A DNA stretch of 64,000 bases from an uncultured Exiguobacterium sp. (GTDB lineage Bacteria; Bacillota; Bacilli; Exiguobacteriales; Exiguobacteriaceae). Below, in pieces: positions 51,300-62,033 of the stretch. The position numbers were made by a program, and so were the translations under genes. The notes under the pieces were generated by a model. The model did no database searches. It saw only the letters and a list, made by a program, of their open reading frames with translations, and was not told where the DNA came from. How positions within the stretch are numbered: position 1 is the first letter of the stretch; each line of letters starts with the position of its first letter. The stretch lies in assembly GCA_913775715.1 (NCBI GenBank), contig CAJYMC010000009.1, forward strand, positions 1 to 64,000, read 5' to 3'.

Positions 51300-52694
51300 T
51301 CAAAAGAGATACGGTGCCGGATCGACCGCATTCGGTTGACCGATCGCCCATTCACCTTTATGCAATTCGAAATGCAGGTGAGGTCCTGTTGACCAACCGG
51401 TGGAGCCAAGCGTACCGACCGTTTGACCCGGCATGACCGTTTGACCCGCCTTGACATCGATCGAATCCAGATGCGCATAGACGGTCGTATAGACCTGACT
51501 GTCGATCAAGTGCGTCACCATGACGACATTACCGTATCCCGTCGCACTACCGGCACGGAGGACGATACCGCCCGCCGCCGCATGAATCGGCGTTCCTTTC
51601 GCATTGACGAGGTCAATCCCTTTATGGATCTCCGGTTTCCCAGTCAGCGGATTGTTCCGGGGACCAAACGGTGATGAGACATAACCTTGCACCGGTAAAT
51701 GAAACGGACGATTCGAATCAACGTCTGCTGGTGTATCGGGTGTTTCAGAAGATACTTCGACTTCAGGGACGGGTGGCTTTGCTTTCTCAGCATCCGCTTC
51801 CTGTTGTTTCGCTGCAGCAGCACGCGCAGCTTCTGCTTGACGTTTTACTTCCGCTACTCGCTTCGCTTCGGCTTGACGCGCTGCCTCGATTGCCCGTCGC
51901 TTTGCCTCTTCTTTTGCTTTTCGTTCTGCTTCTTTCAGTGCAGCCAGTTCATTTTGAATCAACTGTCGCTGATCAGCGAGAATTTCTGCTTCTTCAGCTT
52001 TTGAGAACTGCTCTTGTTGCAACGCTTTTACCTTCGTGTTCAACTGGACGACCAGCTTTCGCTTCAACTCCGATTCCGCAATGATTTGCGTCTGAAGGAC
52101 AAGTAATTTCCGTTGCTCTCGTTTCAGACTTTCGAGCAACAACGCTTGCTCTGATCGCTGTTCGTTCAACTGACTGACGTTCGTCTTATATGTTTGCAGG
52201 ACATCATCATCTTGTTTGATGATCTCGCTGACTGTGCTGAAGCGCGAAATCAAATCACCGAAGTCCTTTGCGTCAAGCAAGACCTCGATATAGGTAACGT
52301 CTCCCTTTTGTTGGACGGCACGTAAGCGACTGCCTAGTAAGTCTTCTTGTTGATGTAGTTCCTTCAACGTTTCGGAAATGGCTTCTTCCGTCAGACGTAA
52401 TCGTTCCTTAGATGCAGCAACAGCCGCTTGTTGATCGGCTATCTTACGCGCTAAATCATCCAAACGGCTGTTGACTTCATTCAGTTGCGCACGGGCTTCC
52501 TTGCGCTGCTGTTTCGTCAAGATCAACTTCTCTGATGTCTGATTCTGTGATCGTTCCGTCTCTTTTAGACGGCTTTCGACCTCCTGTTGTTCCTTCAACA
52601 AATCTTCTTTCGACGTGGCATGAACGGACACACTAGTTCCAATTAAAGCTAAGCTCAGGACGACAGAATAGAATCGGACTTTCATGAGAAGCAT
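51300..52694 (-). CDS. EnvC-like M23 murein hydrolase / activator
   Basis: The 464-aa exported protein has a signal peptide, a long coiled coil (about 28-260, rich in E, K, Q), a low-complexity A/K/E linker and a LytM/M23 domain (GPRNNPLTGKPEIHKGIDLVN, then GPHLHFELHKG) with the HxxxD and HxH zinc ligands present. The intact ligands suggest active endopeptidase rather than a pure activator. Its place next to ftsX suggests control by FtsEX, as for EnvC and PcsB. Confidence 0.92.
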   Translation of the reverse strand: MLLMKVRFYSVVLSLALIGTSVSVHATSKEDLLKEQQEVESRLKETERSQNQTSEKLILTKQQRKEARAQLNEVNSRLDDLARKIADQQAAVAASKERLRLTEEAISETLKELHQQEDLLGSRLRAVQQKGDVTYIEVLLDAKDFGDLISRFSTVSEIIKQDDDVLQTYKTNVSQLNEQRSEQALLLESLKREQRKLLVLQTQIIAESELKRKLVVQLNTKVKALQQEQFSKAEEAEILADQRQLIQNELAALKEAERKAKEEAKRRAIEAARQAEAKRVAEVKRQAEAARAAAAKQQEADAEKAKPPVPEVEVSSETPDTPADVDSNRPFHLPVQGYVSSPFGPRNNPLTGKPEIHKGIDLVNAKGTPIHAAAGGIVLRAGSATGYGNVVMVTHLIDSQVYTTVYAHLDSIDVKAGQTVMPGQTVGTLGSTGWSTGPHLHFELHKGEWAIGQPNAVDPAPYLF

Positions 52695-52725
52695 CTCTCC
52701 TCTATTTTATTTTTAAATGAATCGA

Positions 52726-53625
52726 TTAAATCTTCAAGAAACGACCAAGTGACGTCGTCGATCCCCAGACACCGATAAATGCACCGAGACCGAGTAAAAT
52801 TAAGACGACCTCTAGTGATAATTGTCCTGGCGGAATCAGTGAGAATATTCCTTCGTTAATCGTTGCCAGTTGAGGTTGAATCACATTATACGAGGCTTCG
52901 TAACCGAAGTAGACGACGGCGATCGGGATGATGGCACCTAATATCCCCATCAATAGTCCTTCAACAAAGAACGGTGCACGGATGAATCCGTTTTTCGCTC
53001 CGACGAGACGCATGATCTCGATTTCCCGACGACGAGAGAAGATCGTAACTTTGATTGTATTCGAAATGAGGAACATTGCCATGAACGTCAAACCGACGAT
53101 TAGGATGATTCCACCGATCCGAACTCCTTCAAGGAAGTTAAACATCTTTTTAACATAGGCCTTACCATATTCGACACTATCTATATTTTCCATTTTTTCG
53201 ATGGAGTTTGCAAGAGTTTCCGTCTCTTTTGGTGAGGTAGCTTTGACGATGTACCGGTCGTGAAGCGGATTATCCTTTTCAACGGATCGATAGGCTTCAG
53301 ATCCTTCGCCAAGTTGCTCCTTGAAGCGGTCCAGTTCTTCTTCTTTCGAACTATAACGAACAGATGCGACTCCCGGTAATTGCTTCAACGAATCGCCGAC
53401 TGAATCAATTTTTGTTTGGTCTGCTTCCCGTTCGACGAAGACTTGAATCTCGACGTCTTTTTCGACGTTATCAGAGATCTTGTTGACGTTGAACATGAGC
53501 ATCGCGAATATTCCTACGAGAAGTAGTGTGACGGTAACGGCACTGACAGAAGCGAATGTCATCCAGCCGTTCCGGACGAGACCTTTTGCCCCTTCCCGTA
53601 AATGACGGAATCCATTAAACTTCAT
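52726..53625 (-). CDS. ftsX: Cell division protein FtsX
   Basis: The 299-aa protein has one membrane segment near the N terminus, a large extracellular loop (residues about 45-165) and three membrane segments at the end. The motif ISNTIKVTIFSRRREIEIMRLVGA is the MacB/FtsX cytoplasmic coupling region. With FtsE it passes ATP-driven motion to wall hydrolases. ATG 53625 lies 10 bp inside ftsE. Confidence 0.97.
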   Translation of the reverse strand: MKFNGFRHLREGAKGLVRNGWMTFASVSAVTVTLLLVGIFAMLMFNVNKISDNVEKDVEIQVFVEREADQTKIDSVGDSLKQLPGVASVRYSSKEEELDRFKEQLGEGSEAYRSVEKDNPLHDRYIVKATSPKETETLANSIEKMENIDSVEYGKAYVKKMFNFLEGVRIGGIILIVGLTFMAMFLISNTIKVTIFSRRREIEIMRLVGAKNGFIRAPFFVEGLLMGILGAIIPIAVVYFGYEASYNVIQPQLATINEGIFSLIPPGQLSLEVVLILLGLGAFIGVWGSTTSLGRFLKI

Positions 53626-54310
53626 AGCCGTACATTCCTTTCTCTTCGTCTCGGACGATTTTTCCACCATCAATCGCTAAGACACGATGACGCATCTTGT
53701 TGACGATATCTCGGTTGTGTGTCGCCATTACGACCGTTGTCCCACGGCGATAGATTTCTTCGAACACTTCCATGATCTCCCATGCTGTATCCGGGTCCAA
53801 GTTCCCAGTCGGCTCATCAGCGATGACGAGTGACGGACGGTTGACGATGGCTCTCGCGATCGAGATTCGTTGTTGTTCGCCCCCAGATAATTCGTCCGGA
53901 TAGTTGCGCTCTTTATGCTTGAGCTTAACGAGATCGAGTACCTCGAGCACTTTCTGGCGGATTTGTGATTTGTCTTCTCCTACGACCTCTAATGCGAAGG
54001 CGACATTTTCATAAACCGTCAACGACGGGAGTAGTTTGAAATCTTGGAAGATGACGCCGATTTGGCGACGAAGTTCGGGGATTTGACGGTTCTTCAACTT
54101 ACCGACTTCAATTCCTTTAAATAAAAATGAACCGCTCGTTGGTTTCTCTTCGCGGTACATCATCTTCATGAATGTTGACTTACCCGCACCCGACGGACCG
54201 ACGATATAGACGAATTCGCCTTGATCAATCGTCAAATCGACCTCACGGAGTGCCGTGACGCCGTTCGGATAAATCTTACTGATTCGTTGCATCTTGATCA
54301 CGTACTTCAC
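53615..54310 (-). CDS. ftsE: Cell division ATP-binding protein FtsE
   Basis: The 231-aa ABC ATPase has Walker A GPSGAGKSTFMK (about 38-49), signature LSGGEQQRISIARA and Walker B LVIADEPTGNLD. It forms the FtsEX complex. First gene of ftsE-ftsX. Confidence 0.98.
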   Translation of the reverse strand: MKYVIKMQRISKIYPNGVTALREVDLTIDQGEFVYIVGPSGAGKSTFMKMMYREEKPTSGSFLFKGIEVGKLKNRQIPELRRQIGVIFQDFKLLPSLTVYENVAFALEVVGEDKSQIRQKVLEVLDLVKLKHKERNYPDELSGGEQQRISIARAIVNRPSLVIADEPTGNLDPDTAWEIMEVFEEIYRRGTTVVMATHNRDIVNKMRHRVLAIDGGKIVRDEEKGMYGYEV

Positions 54311-54430
54311 ATCCTTACTGGTTTACTGATGCTGAATGGATAGGTCTAAAAACCTACCGACCACCATTATAACAGGGACGAAATTGAACGCACATTACAA
54401 TCAAATGTCATTTCAAGCGATCATACTATA

Positions 54431-54480
54431 AAAAAGAGGCACGAATGACGAACACATGTCGTGTTTGTCATCTCGTACCC
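54431..54480 (-). terminator. Terminator of cccB
   Basis: Long imperfect minus-strand stem (GGTACGAGATGACAAACAC with GTGTTCGTCATTCGTGCC) followed by T6. Confidence 0.85.
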
Positions 54481-54495
54481 CATCATATCCCATAA

Positions 54496-54870
54496 TCATT
54501 TTTTAGCAGCGAGCCAATCCGCGACTGCCATGATTTCTTTATCATCTTTCAGGATTCCAGCAGGCATTTGCCCTTTCCCGTTCTTGATGATCTTTTGAAT
54601 CTCTTCAGAAGAATATTTCGATCCGACCTTCGTCAGGTTTGGTCCGACGTTTCCTTCTAGGTTTTTCCCGTGACATGTCGCACAGTTGTTGGCGAAGATT
54701 TTTTCAGCATCTACACCGGATTGTGTCTTCGACGAATCATCGTTCATCTTCGTTTCTTCCTTCGTACCTGACGATGAATCATCAGAACTCGAATCGTCAC
54801 TACCACCACATGCCGCGAGCGCAAGTGTCGTTCCCAAACCTAACGCAAGTAACAAGTTTTTCAGCTTCAT
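54496..54870 (-). CDS. cccB: Cytochrome c-551 lipoprotein
   Basis: The 124-aa protein has a lipoprotein signal peptide (lipobox LAAC, Cys21), a Ser/Asp-rich linker and one c-type haem site CATCH (62-66 region) with a distal methionine in [12 protein letters not shown]. It is a membrane-anchored electron carrier outside the cell. It lies upstream of ftsE, as in B. subtilis. Confidence 0.96.
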   Translation of the reverse strand: MKLKNLLLALGLGTTLALAACGGSDDSSSDDSSSGTKEETKMNDDSSKTQSGVDAEKIFANNCATCHGKNLEGNVGPNLTKVGSKYSSEEIQKIIKNGKGQMPAGILKDDKEIMAVADWLAAKK

Positions 54871-54986
54871 CCGGATATCCCCCTCTAATTAAGTATCTAC
54901 ATAAACGCTTCTGACCTAGTTAGAGTATAACCGTTATCCGGAAGAGTTAAGCATGATTTCACAAAAACTTCACGTTTGAATCGTCA

Positions 54987-55856
54987 TTACGGCACATTGC
55001 GATAACGCTTATCGTCAGTGAAGCCGAGACCAAGCACCTCGTGTGCTTCACTGACGACGAGGAACGCCGACGGATCGATGTGTTTGACGATTTCCTTTAG
55101 TGTCGTGATTTCCCCTTGCCGGACGACGACCATCAGCATCGGTTTGCGCGTCCGGGTGAACGCACCTGCCGCCTCAATCTCTGTCGCTCCGCGATCAAGC
55201 GTCTCAAAAATTTCCTTCACTAACGCCTCCCGTTGATCGGAGATGATATAAGCGAGCTTGTCGTTCGTGATTCCGAGCTGGACGACGTCGATCATCTTGA
55301 TCGTGATAAACAAGGCAACGAGCGCGTACAGACCAATCTCAAGCGAGAAGATCGTTGCCGCACTGATGACGATCGTGCCGTCAAGTAAGGCGATACACAA
55401 ATGGAGCGGCAATTTCGTGAAGCGATGCAGGATTTGTGCGATCAAATCCATCCCACCAGTCGACGCTCGTCCCCGGAAGATCAGACCGAGTCCGATCCCG
55501 ACACCGGCACCGCCAAAAATCGCGGCAAGCATCGGATTCATCGTCGCAGCCGGAACGTCGAACCGCTCGTAAACGAGAATGACGACCGGTAAGAAGATCG
55601 ACCCGACGAGTGATTTAACGCCAAAGCCCATCCCGAGAATCACCCAGCCGATCGCCAGCAAAACGACGTTCGCGACGAGCTGGAACAAGCCTGGTGAGAT
55701 ACCGAACAGATCGTTCAAGACGATCGATAAGCCACTGACGCCTCCTGAGGCGAGTTGGTTCGGTGCTAAAAATAAACTAAAGGCACTTGCGACGAACAAG
55801 GACCCGATTAATAAATACGCATAATCGCGCACGACTTCCTGACGTGTCGATGTCAT
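54987..55856 (-). CDS. yvjA: YitT-family membrane protein (YvjA)
   Basis: The 289-aa protein has five to six membrane segments (DUF161) and a C-terminal DUF2179 domain (EAAGAFTRTRKPMLMVVVRQGEITTLKEIVKHIDPSAFLVV). Function is unknown; the family is broad in Bacilli. I see no clear terminator after it. Confidence 0.9.
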   Translation of the reverse strand: MTSTRQEVVRDYAYLLIGSLFVASAFSLFLAPNQLASGGVSGLSIVLNDLFGISPGLFQLVANVVLLAIGWVILGMGFGVKSLVGSIFLPVVILVYERFDVPAATMNPMLAAIFGGAGVGIGLGLIFRGRASTGGMDLIAQILHRFTKLPLHLCIALLDGTIVISAATIFSLEIGLYALVALFITIKMIDVVQLGITNDKLAYIISDQREALVKEIFETLDRGATEIEAAGAFTRTRKPMLMVVVRQGEITTLKEIVKHIDPSAFLVVSEAHEVLGLGFTDDKRYRNVP

Positions 55857-55953
55857 GACATTCCATTTCCCCTTATCAATTGATTCTCGTGTTTCATTTT
55901 AGCGGAAAAGTCAGACAACGACTAGACAGGCGGAACAACTCACAGTGTTCCCT

Positions 55954-56457
55954 TTATACCGCACTAAAGGGCGGACTGTAGCGGACGATGCCGCTGACAC
56001 CACGTAACCCATTGCGTTCAAGTGCAAGGACGAGGAAGACCTCCGGTGGGACGGGAAACGGTGGCTCAATACCGTAGTCGATCGCCCGTTCGAAACCGAA
56101 CTGCGGATAGTAACTATCGTGCCCAAGCACGACGATATGCGATTCACCAGCGTCCCGCGCATCCTCAATCACTTGGCGGATCAATTCAGAACCAATCCCT
56201 TTTCGTTGCCAAGCGGGCAACACACCGACCGGCGCCAAGGCAAGTGACGGAATGTCATCGATATGGATCCTGCTCAAGAGGACATGACCGACGATTTCCC
56301 CTTTGTCGGTCACGGCGACGCGACCGAAGACCGGTTGCGCCGCTTCGTCCTCGCGTAAGGCATCAACGAGGTTCGCTTCGTTCGGTTGCTCGAATGCCGC
56401 TTCATGGACGAGCCGGATTCCCGCTGCATCCTTGAAGCCTTCTTTACGGATGATCAT
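55954..56457 (-). CDS. GNAT N-acetyltransferase (YhbS-like)
   Basis: The 167-aa protein has the acetyl-CoA loop LPAWQRKGIGSELI and the later LGHDSYYPQFGFERA stretch found in YhbS-type acetyltransferases. Substrate unknown. It overlaps the methyltransferase gene by 4 bp, so they form one operon. The 97 bp after its stop show no clear terminator. Confidence 0.88.
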   Translation of the reverse strand: MIIRKEGFKDAAGIRLVHEAAFEQPNEANLVDALREDEAAQPVFGRVAVTDKGEIVGHVLLSRIHIDDIPSLALAPVGVLPAWQRKGIGSELIRQVIEDARDAGESHIVVLGHDSYYPQFGFERAIDYGIEPPFPVPPEVFLVLALERNGLRGVSGIVRYSPPFSAV

Positions 56458-57224
56458 AATGGAAAACTCCTTTCGACTGGTTTGCTTGCGAGCAGCGTAA
56501 ACTCGGACGGAATGTTCTCACCGTTCCAGCCACGATGCTCGTCAAATCGGTCTAATATGAAACGGGTTTGAATGACCCCGTTTAAGATCTCGCTCAATGT
56601 AAAATAGCGGACAGAGACATCCGGAAAATCGACTTGTTCCTCGTCCGTAAAGTGCGTTTTATACGCCAAATCCCCCGCTTGCAACCCTTGATCGAAATAG
56701 CGTGGTCGATACGTCAAATCCGCATCGATCCAGCGTCCGATCGGATGGAAATCGCTAAGGATCAGCTGTCCACCAGGCTTTAAGATCGTAAAGAGAACTT
56801 GTAAGAAACGCTCGAGATCCGCAAAGTAATGCAATATCCCGCCTTCTAAGTAGAGGAGATCAAACGTATCGCGATATCGTTCAAGATCGATCGCATAGAT
56901 ATCCCCGACGACGTACTCGATTCTCGTCTCAGCATGGTACGCCAGTTCTAGCGCGTACCGCGCATTCTCCTCCGAGAGATCGAACACGGTGACGTCCGCC
57001 CCGAGTAACGCTAACGGGACCGCCTTGCGTCCGTTCGAACCGCAGATGTTCGCGATTGTCTTCCCGGCGACGTCTTCGAGATCATGTCGATGCTTCTTCA
57101 GGCATGCGGCTGGATCTTGTTTGATGACCGCAGCATAATCCGCCGGTGCCCCGTCACGTTTCTCCCAAAACTCATACGCCCGGTACTCCCACGCCTGTTT
57201 GTTGATCCGACTTTGTTCCTGCAT
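56454..57224 (-). CDS. Class I SAM-dependent methyltransferase
   Basis: The 256-aa protein has the AdoMet motif ANICGSNGRKAVPLALLGADVTVFDLSEENA, an acidic ribose-binding residue in that strand, and LLYLEGGILHYF / GGQLILSDFHP post motifs. The acceptor is unknown. ATG 57224 with GGGGGAATAGTG is preferred to 57248. Confidence 0.88.
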   Translation of the reverse strand: MQEQSRINKQAWEYRAYEFWEKRDGAPADYAAVIKQDPAACLKKHRHDLEDVAGKTIANICGSNGRKAVPLALLGADVTVFDLSEENARYALELAYHAETRIEYVVGDIYAIDLERYRDTFDLLYLEGGILHYFADLERFLQVLFTILKPGGQLILSDFHPIGRWIDADLTYRPRYFDQGLQAGDLAYKTHFTDEEQVDFPDVSVRYFTLSEILNGVIQTRFILDRFDEHRGWNGENIPSEFTLLASKPVERSFPL

Positions 57225-57245
57225 CACTATTCCCCCTTTGACGGT

Positions 57246-57277
57246 CAAAAAACCAGTCGAACATCGTCCGACTGGTT
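57246..57277 (-). terminator. Terminator of prfB
   Basis: Minus-strand stem AACCAGTCG / CGACTGGTT followed by T6, 8 bp after prfB. Confidence 0.9.
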
Positions 57278-57284
57278 GGTTGTC

Positions 57285-58385
57285 TTACATATTCATGAGG
57301 CGGAGGTACGCATCGATGAAGCCCATGATGTCACCATCCATTGCTCCTTGCGTGTTCCCGACTTCATAGTTCGTCCGGTGGTCCTTGACCATGCTGTATG
57401 GGTGGAAGACGTACGAACGGATTTGGCTACCCCATGCGATATCCGATTTTTCACCACGGATCTCGTCGAGTTTCTTTTGTTGCTCTTCGATTTCGCGTTG
57501 GTAGAGTTTCGCTTTCAACATTTTCATTGCCGCTTCACGGTTTTTGATCTGCGACCGTTCTTGTTGACAAGAGACGACGACGCCTGTTGGAACGTGTGTG
57601 ATCCGGACAGCCGAGTCCGTCGTATTGATATGCTGACCACCGGCACCAGAGGCACGGTACGTATCGATCCGTAAATCTTCCGTACGGACTTCGATGTCGA
57701 TGTCATCGTTGAATTCCGGCATGACGTCACACGAGACGAACGATGTATGACGGCGGCCTGACGAGTCAAACGGTGAGATCCGGACTAAACGATGAATCCC
57801 TTTTTCGGCTTTTAAGTATCCATAGGCATTATGCCCTTGAATACGGAGCGTGACCGATTTAACACCTGCTTCATCACCTGGTTGGTAGTCCATCGTTTCG
57901 ACTTTCCAGCCCTGCTTGTCGCAGAAACGTTGGTACATACGAAGTAACATCGATGCCCAGTCTTGCGACTCAGTACCACCCGCACCTGGGTGTAACTCGA
58001 GGATCGCGTTGTTTGCGTCATATTCCCCGTTCAAGAGGATTTGAAGTTCGAAGTCTTCGAACTTCTTCTTGAGGTCGCCAAGTTCAGACTCGAGCTCTTC
58101 TTGAAGATCCGCATCCGGTTCTTCCTTGATCAATTCGTACGTCAAAGCGACGTTCTCGTGACCTGCTTCGAGTTCTTTATATTTGTCAACCATCGCTTTT
58201 AAGCCGTTCGACTCATCGATGACTTTTTGTGCTGATTCCTGGTTGTTCCAGAAGTCCGGGTATGTCATCTCGTTTTCAAGTTCTTCGATCCGGGCAATCT
58301 TCGACTCGAGGTCGAGTGATGCCTTATATTCGTCGAGTTTCTTTTCCATCCACTCGGCGGTGTTGCGAATTTCTGCTAATTCCAT
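57285..58385 (-). CDS. prfB: Peptide chain release factor 2, without programmed frameshift
   Basis: The 366-aa factor has the stop-codon tripeptide SPF ([14 protein letters not shown]) and catalytic GGQ ([15 protein letters not shown]). In most bacteria prfB needs a +1 shift at CTT-TGA-C near codon 25. Here that place reads TCA CTC GAC CTC (KASLDLE), so the gene is one continuous frame and RF2 autoregulation is lost. ATG 58385 has AAGGTGG upstream; GTG 58394 is an alternative. It follows secA, the usual order. Confidence 0.97.
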   Translation of the reverse strand: MELAEIRNTAEWMEKKLDEYKASLDLESKIARIEELENEMTYPDFWNNQESAQKVIDESNGLKAMVDKYKELEAGHENVALTYELIKEEPDADLQEELESELGDLKKKFEDFELQILLNGEYDANNAILELHPGAGGTESQDWASMLLRMYQRFCDKQGWKVETMDYQPGDEAGVKSVTLRIQGHNAYGYLKAEKGIHRLVRISPFDSSGRRHTSFVSCDVMPEFNDDIDIEVRTEDLRIDTYRASGAGGQHINTTDSAVRITHVPTGVVVSCQQERSQIKNREAAMKMLKAKLYQREIEEQQKKLDEIRGEKSDIAWGSQIRSYVFHPYSMVKDHRTNYEVGNTQGAMDGDIMGFIDAYLRLMNM

Positions 58386-58411
58386 GTGTTCCACCTTCTC
58401 TTTCCGTGAAA

Positions 58412-58436
58412 AGAGGCAGGAATCTCCTGCCTCTCT
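58412..58436 (-). terminator. Terminator between secA and prfB
   Basis: Perfect 10-bp stem AGAGGCAGGA / TCCTGCCTCT with a short T run on the minus strand. Confidence 0.82.
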
Positions 58437-58453
58437 TTCAGTCGATTCATCAC

Positions 58454-60973
58454 TTATGCCTGACGGCCGTGACAGTTCTTATATTTCTTACCAGATCCAC
58501 ACCAGCACGGATCATTGCGTCCGATTTGGTCGTTTGGATTTTTCCGGACCGGTTTTTTCTTGACCGCTTTGTCTTCCTTACCCGAAACGGCGACTTCGTC
58601 TTGAACGACTTTTTCGCGTTTGAGGTTCGGATCGAGATCTGCCCGAAGGACGAATTGTGTCACTTCTTCAGCGATCGCAGCATTCATCGCATCAAACATC
58701 ATCGAACCTTCCGATTGGTATTCACGGAGCGGGTCGTTTTGACCGTATGCCCGGAGGTGAATCCCTTCACGAAGTTGATCCATTTGATCGATGTGGTTCA
58801 TCCAGTGTTGGTCAACAGCACGAAGAACGATGACTTTTTCGAACTCATCAAATGCTTCGGCTGGGACTTCTGAACGTTTGTGCTCGTAGTGTGCGAACGT
58901 GCGCTCTTTGAGCACCTCAATGATTTCTTCACGTTCTTTTCCGAAGAGGTCGCTTTCCGTGACCTTCTCTTCGATTGCAAGCGTCTGGTTCGCCCACTCC
59001 GCAAGTGCACCGATGCTCCATTCTTCCGGTACGAACTCGACCGGCGTGTACTGATGAACGCCTGCTTCAATCGTTGATTCGATCATCGGACGAACGATGT
59101 CTGACACGGAACCGGCATCGAGAATCGCTGCCCGGTCCGCGTACATGACTTTCCGTTGGTCCGCCATGACGTTATCGTATCCGAGGACTTGCTTCCGCGC
59201 ATCAAAGTTGTTTCCTTCGACGCGTTTTTGAGCTGATTCAACGGCACGAGATACCATCCGGCTCTCGATCGGTTGCGAATCATCCATTCCGAGACGATCC
59301 ATCATCGACTGCAACGAATCAGAACCGAAACGACGCATCAATTCATCTTCAAGTGACAGATAGAATTGTGATGCCCCCGGGTCTCCTTGACGACCGGCAC
59401 GACCACGGAGCTGGTTATCAATACGGCGTGATTCATGACGCTCTGTTCCGAGGATGTAAAGACCGCCTTTTTCTAAGACACCTTGACCGAGTTTGATGTC
59501 GGTACCACGGCCGGCCATGTTTGTTGCGATCGTGACCGAGTTCGCTTGACCGGCGTTCTCGATGATTTCTGCTTCACGTGCGTGGTTCTTCGCGTTCAAG
59601 ACTTCGTGACGGATGCCACGTTTCTTGAGGATGTTACTGAGCAACTCCGACGTCTCAACGGCAACCGTACCAACGAGGACAGGCTGTCCTTCGCGGTGGG
59701 CACGTTCGATTTCGTCTGCGACGGCAGCGAACTTCCCGTTCATCGTCTTGAAGATCAAGTCCGGCATATCGTTTCGGACGACCGGTTTGTTCGTCGGAAC
59801 CGGTACGACGTGCATGTTGTAGATGTTACGGAACTCTTCTTCCTCCGTCTTCGCTGTACCGGTCATCCCAGCAAGCTTCGTGTACATCCGGAAGAAGTTT
59901 TGGTACGTGATCGTCGCAAGTGTCATCGATTCGCGTTGAATCTCGACACCTTCCTTCGCTTCGATCGCTTGGTGTAGACCTTCTGAGTAACGACGCCCTT
60001 CCATGACACGACCTGTGAACTGGTCGATGATCATGACTTCGTCTTCACGGACCATGTAGTCGACGTCACGGTGCATGACGGCGTTCGCCCGCAGTGCGAG
60101 GCTCAAGTGATGGTTGAGTGAGACGTGGTCGAGACCAAACAAATTATCGATGCCGAAGTATTTCTCGGCACGGTCGATCCCTTGCTCCGTCAATAAGACA
60201 CTTTTCGTTTTGATGTCGACCGTGTAGTCTTCATCTGCCTTCATGATTTTCGCGAACGCATCGGCTTGCGAATAGAGCGCTGTCGATTTTTCAGCCGATC
60301 CTGAGATGATGAGCGGAGTCCGCGCTTCATCGACGAGAATCGAGTCGACTTCATCGACGACGGCATAACTGAGTGGACGTTGTACGCGGTCTTCTTTATA
60401 GAGGACCATGTTGTCACGCAAGTAATCGAAACCGAACTCGTTGTTCGTCCCGTACGTGATGTCACAGCTATAGGCTGCTTGTTTTTCTTGACGCGACATG
60501 CTTGAGAGATTCAAGCCGACCGATAGACCAAGTGCCGCATAAAGAGGCTCCATGATATCACGGTCACGTTTTGCGAGATATTCGTTGACGGTAACGACGT
60601 GAACGCCGTTGCCAGCGAGAGCATTCAAATAAACAGGGAGTGTTGCGACGAGTGTCTTACCTTCCCCGGTCTTCATTTCGGCGATATCCCCGTTGTGCAG
60701 GACATAGCCACCAATCAACTGAACGCGGTAGTGGCGCATGCCGAGAACGCGTGTCGAAACTTCACGACAGACCGCGAAAGCTTCCGGTAAAATATCATCT
60801 AAGTCTTCTCCGTTAGCGAGACGCTCACGGAATTCAACGACTTTTCCTTCGAGTTCTTGATCCGATAACGCACCGATTTGTGTCTCGAGCGCTTCCACAG
60901 CGTCTGCTGCTTTTTCGGCTTTCTTCAGGACACGTTTCGTTGGTGCAAATAATTCTTTTAGAAAATTAGCCAT
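58454..60973 (-). CDS. secA: Preprotein translocase ATPase SecA
   Basis: The 839-aa motor has Walker [12 protein letters not shown] (about 100-110), DEVDSIL, the preprotein cross-linking and helical scaffold regions, and a C-terminal zinc motif [14 protein letters not shown]. It pushes proteins through SecYEG. Confidence 0.99.
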   Translation of the reverse strand: MANFLKELFAPTKRVLKKAEKAADAVEALETQIGALSDQELEGKVVEFRERLANGEDLDDILPEAFAVCREVSTRVLGMRHYRVQLIGGYVLHNGDIAEMKTGEGKTLVATLPVYLNALAGNGVHVVTVNEYLAKRDRDIMEPLYAALGLSVGLNLSSMSRQEKQAAYSCDITYGTNNEFGFDYLRDNMVLYKEDRVQRPLSYAVVDEVDSILVDEARTPLIISGSAEKSTALYSQADAFAKIMKADEDYTVDIKTKSVLLTEQGIDRAEKYFGIDNLFGLDHVSLNHHLSLALRANAVMHRDVDYMVREDEVMIIDQFTGRVMEGRRYSEGLHQAIEAKEGVEIQRESMTLATITYQNFFRMYTKLAGMTGTAKTEEEEFRNIYNMHVVPVPTNKPVVRNDMPDLIFKTMNGKFAAVADEIERAHREGQPVLVGTVAVETSELLSNILKKRGIRHEVLNAKNHAREAEIIENAGQANSVTIATNMAGRGTDIKLGQGVLEKGGLYILGTERHESRRIDNQLRGRAGRQGDPGASQFYLSLEDELMRRFGSDSLQSMMDRLGMDDSQPIESRMVSRAVESAQKRVEGNNFDARKQVLGYDNVMADQRKVMYADRAAILDAGSVSDIVRPMIESTIEAGVHQYTPVEFVPEEWSIGALAEWANQTLAIEEKVTESDLFGKEREEIIEVLKERTFAHYEHKRSEVPAEAFDEFEKVIVLRAVDQHWMNHIDQMDQLREGIHLRAYGQNDPLREYQSEGSMMFDAMNAAIAEEVTQFVLRADLDPNLKREKVVQDEVAVSGKEDKAVKKKPVRKNPNDQIGRNDPCWCGSGKKYKNCHGRQA

Positions 60974-61146
60974 GCCTTACAGTCCCCTTACTTCGAACGA
61001 TTCTTTGAACGAACAGAATTCCGAGATTTTTCCTTTATTCAGTGTACCGAATACGACGTCAAATTTCAACAAGCGGACCAAGTAGCGGTCTCGGTCTTTT
61101 GTCGTAGAGCAAACGTATCGTGTTTAAAAATAGTTTTCCATCATAT

Positions 61147-61180
61147 CAAAAAGGGACTCGCCCGTAAGAGCGAGTCCCTG
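61147..61180 (-). terminator. Terminator of hpf
   Basis: Minus-strand 10-bp stem AGGGACTCGC / GCGAGTCCCT followed by T5. Confidence 0.92.
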
Positions 61181-61189
61181 TTGCATTCA

Positions 61190-61753
61190 TTATTCTGGTT
61201 CAATCAAACCGTAACGCCCATCCTTACGACGGTAGACGACGTTCGTGTTGCCCGTTTCTGCGTCTGAGAAGACGAAGAACGCGTGCCCGAGCATGTCCAT
61301 CTGAAGAATCGCTTCTTCCGTGTCCATTGGTTTGAGTGTGAAACGCTTCGTCCGAACGAGTTCGAGTTCTGCCTCGTCCTCTTCATAGACTGGCGCTTCC
61401 GCTTCCGGTCCTTCGAGCGTTTTGAAGTACTCTCCGATGCCGCCTTCTTTAGCGCGTCCTCTCCGGTTCAACTTTGTTTTGTGTTTCCGGATTTGACGTT
61501 CGAGCTTATCGACGACGAGGTCGATTGCTGCATACATATCGCCATTGATATCCTCTGCACGGAGCAAGAGGTTTGGCATTGGAATCGTCACTTCGACTTT
61601 TTGCTTCTCATTGTTGACTTTGAGATTGACATAAGCCGTTTGCGCTTCCGTAGGAGTTGTAAAATAACGAGTTAACTTTTCAAGCTTTTTCTCGACGTAA
61701 TCCTTGAGAGCATCTGTGACGTCCAAGTTTTCACCGCGAATGTTGTAGATCAT
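61190..61753 (-). CDS. hpf: Ribosome hibernation promoting factor, long form
   Basis: The 187-aa protein has the N-terminal S30AE domain (MIYNIRGENLDVTDALKDYVEKKLEKL) and the C-terminal dimerisation domain (VRTKRFTLKPMDTEEAILQMDMLGHAFFVF). It pairs 70S ribosomes into inactive 100S in resting cells. The 280 bp upstream hold its leader and the csp terminator; I see no clear sigma-B promoter. Confidence 0.97.
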   Translation of the reverse strand: MIYNIRGENLDVTDALKDYVEKKLEKLTRYFTTPTEAQTAYVNLKVNNEKQKVEVTIPMPNLLLRAEDINGDMYAAIDLVVDKLERQIRKHKTKLNRRGRAKEGGIGEYFKTLEGPEAEAPVYEEDEAELELVRTKRFTLKPMDTEEAILQMDMLGHAFFVFSDAETGNTNVVYRRKDGRYGLIEPE

Positions 61754-61981
61754 GTAAACTCCTCCTTAAGTAACCGGTTGAACCTATGAATTCGAGATGA
61801 TCCAGTCGTTTCCTTCTGAATATTCGAAATTCTTTGGTTCATTTTTATTATAGCACGATAAGTGAAGGAAGACCATGAAAACGATGACATTCTCATGAAC
61901 ATTCACTTCGATTCTTAGCGTACGATAATATTGAAGCATGTTGATGTTAACGTATATACCCGTTTCAAACAGATTTAAAAC

Positions 61982-62016
61982 AAAAAACCGCTTTTAGGCG
62001 GAGGGCCTAAAAACGG
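61982..62016 (-). terminator. Terminator of the cold-shock gene
   Basis: Minus-strand 12-bp stem CCGTTTTTAGGC / GCCTAAAAGCGG followed by T6. Confidence 0.92.
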
Positions 62017-62033
62017 TGGCGGCTGCTATTGGG

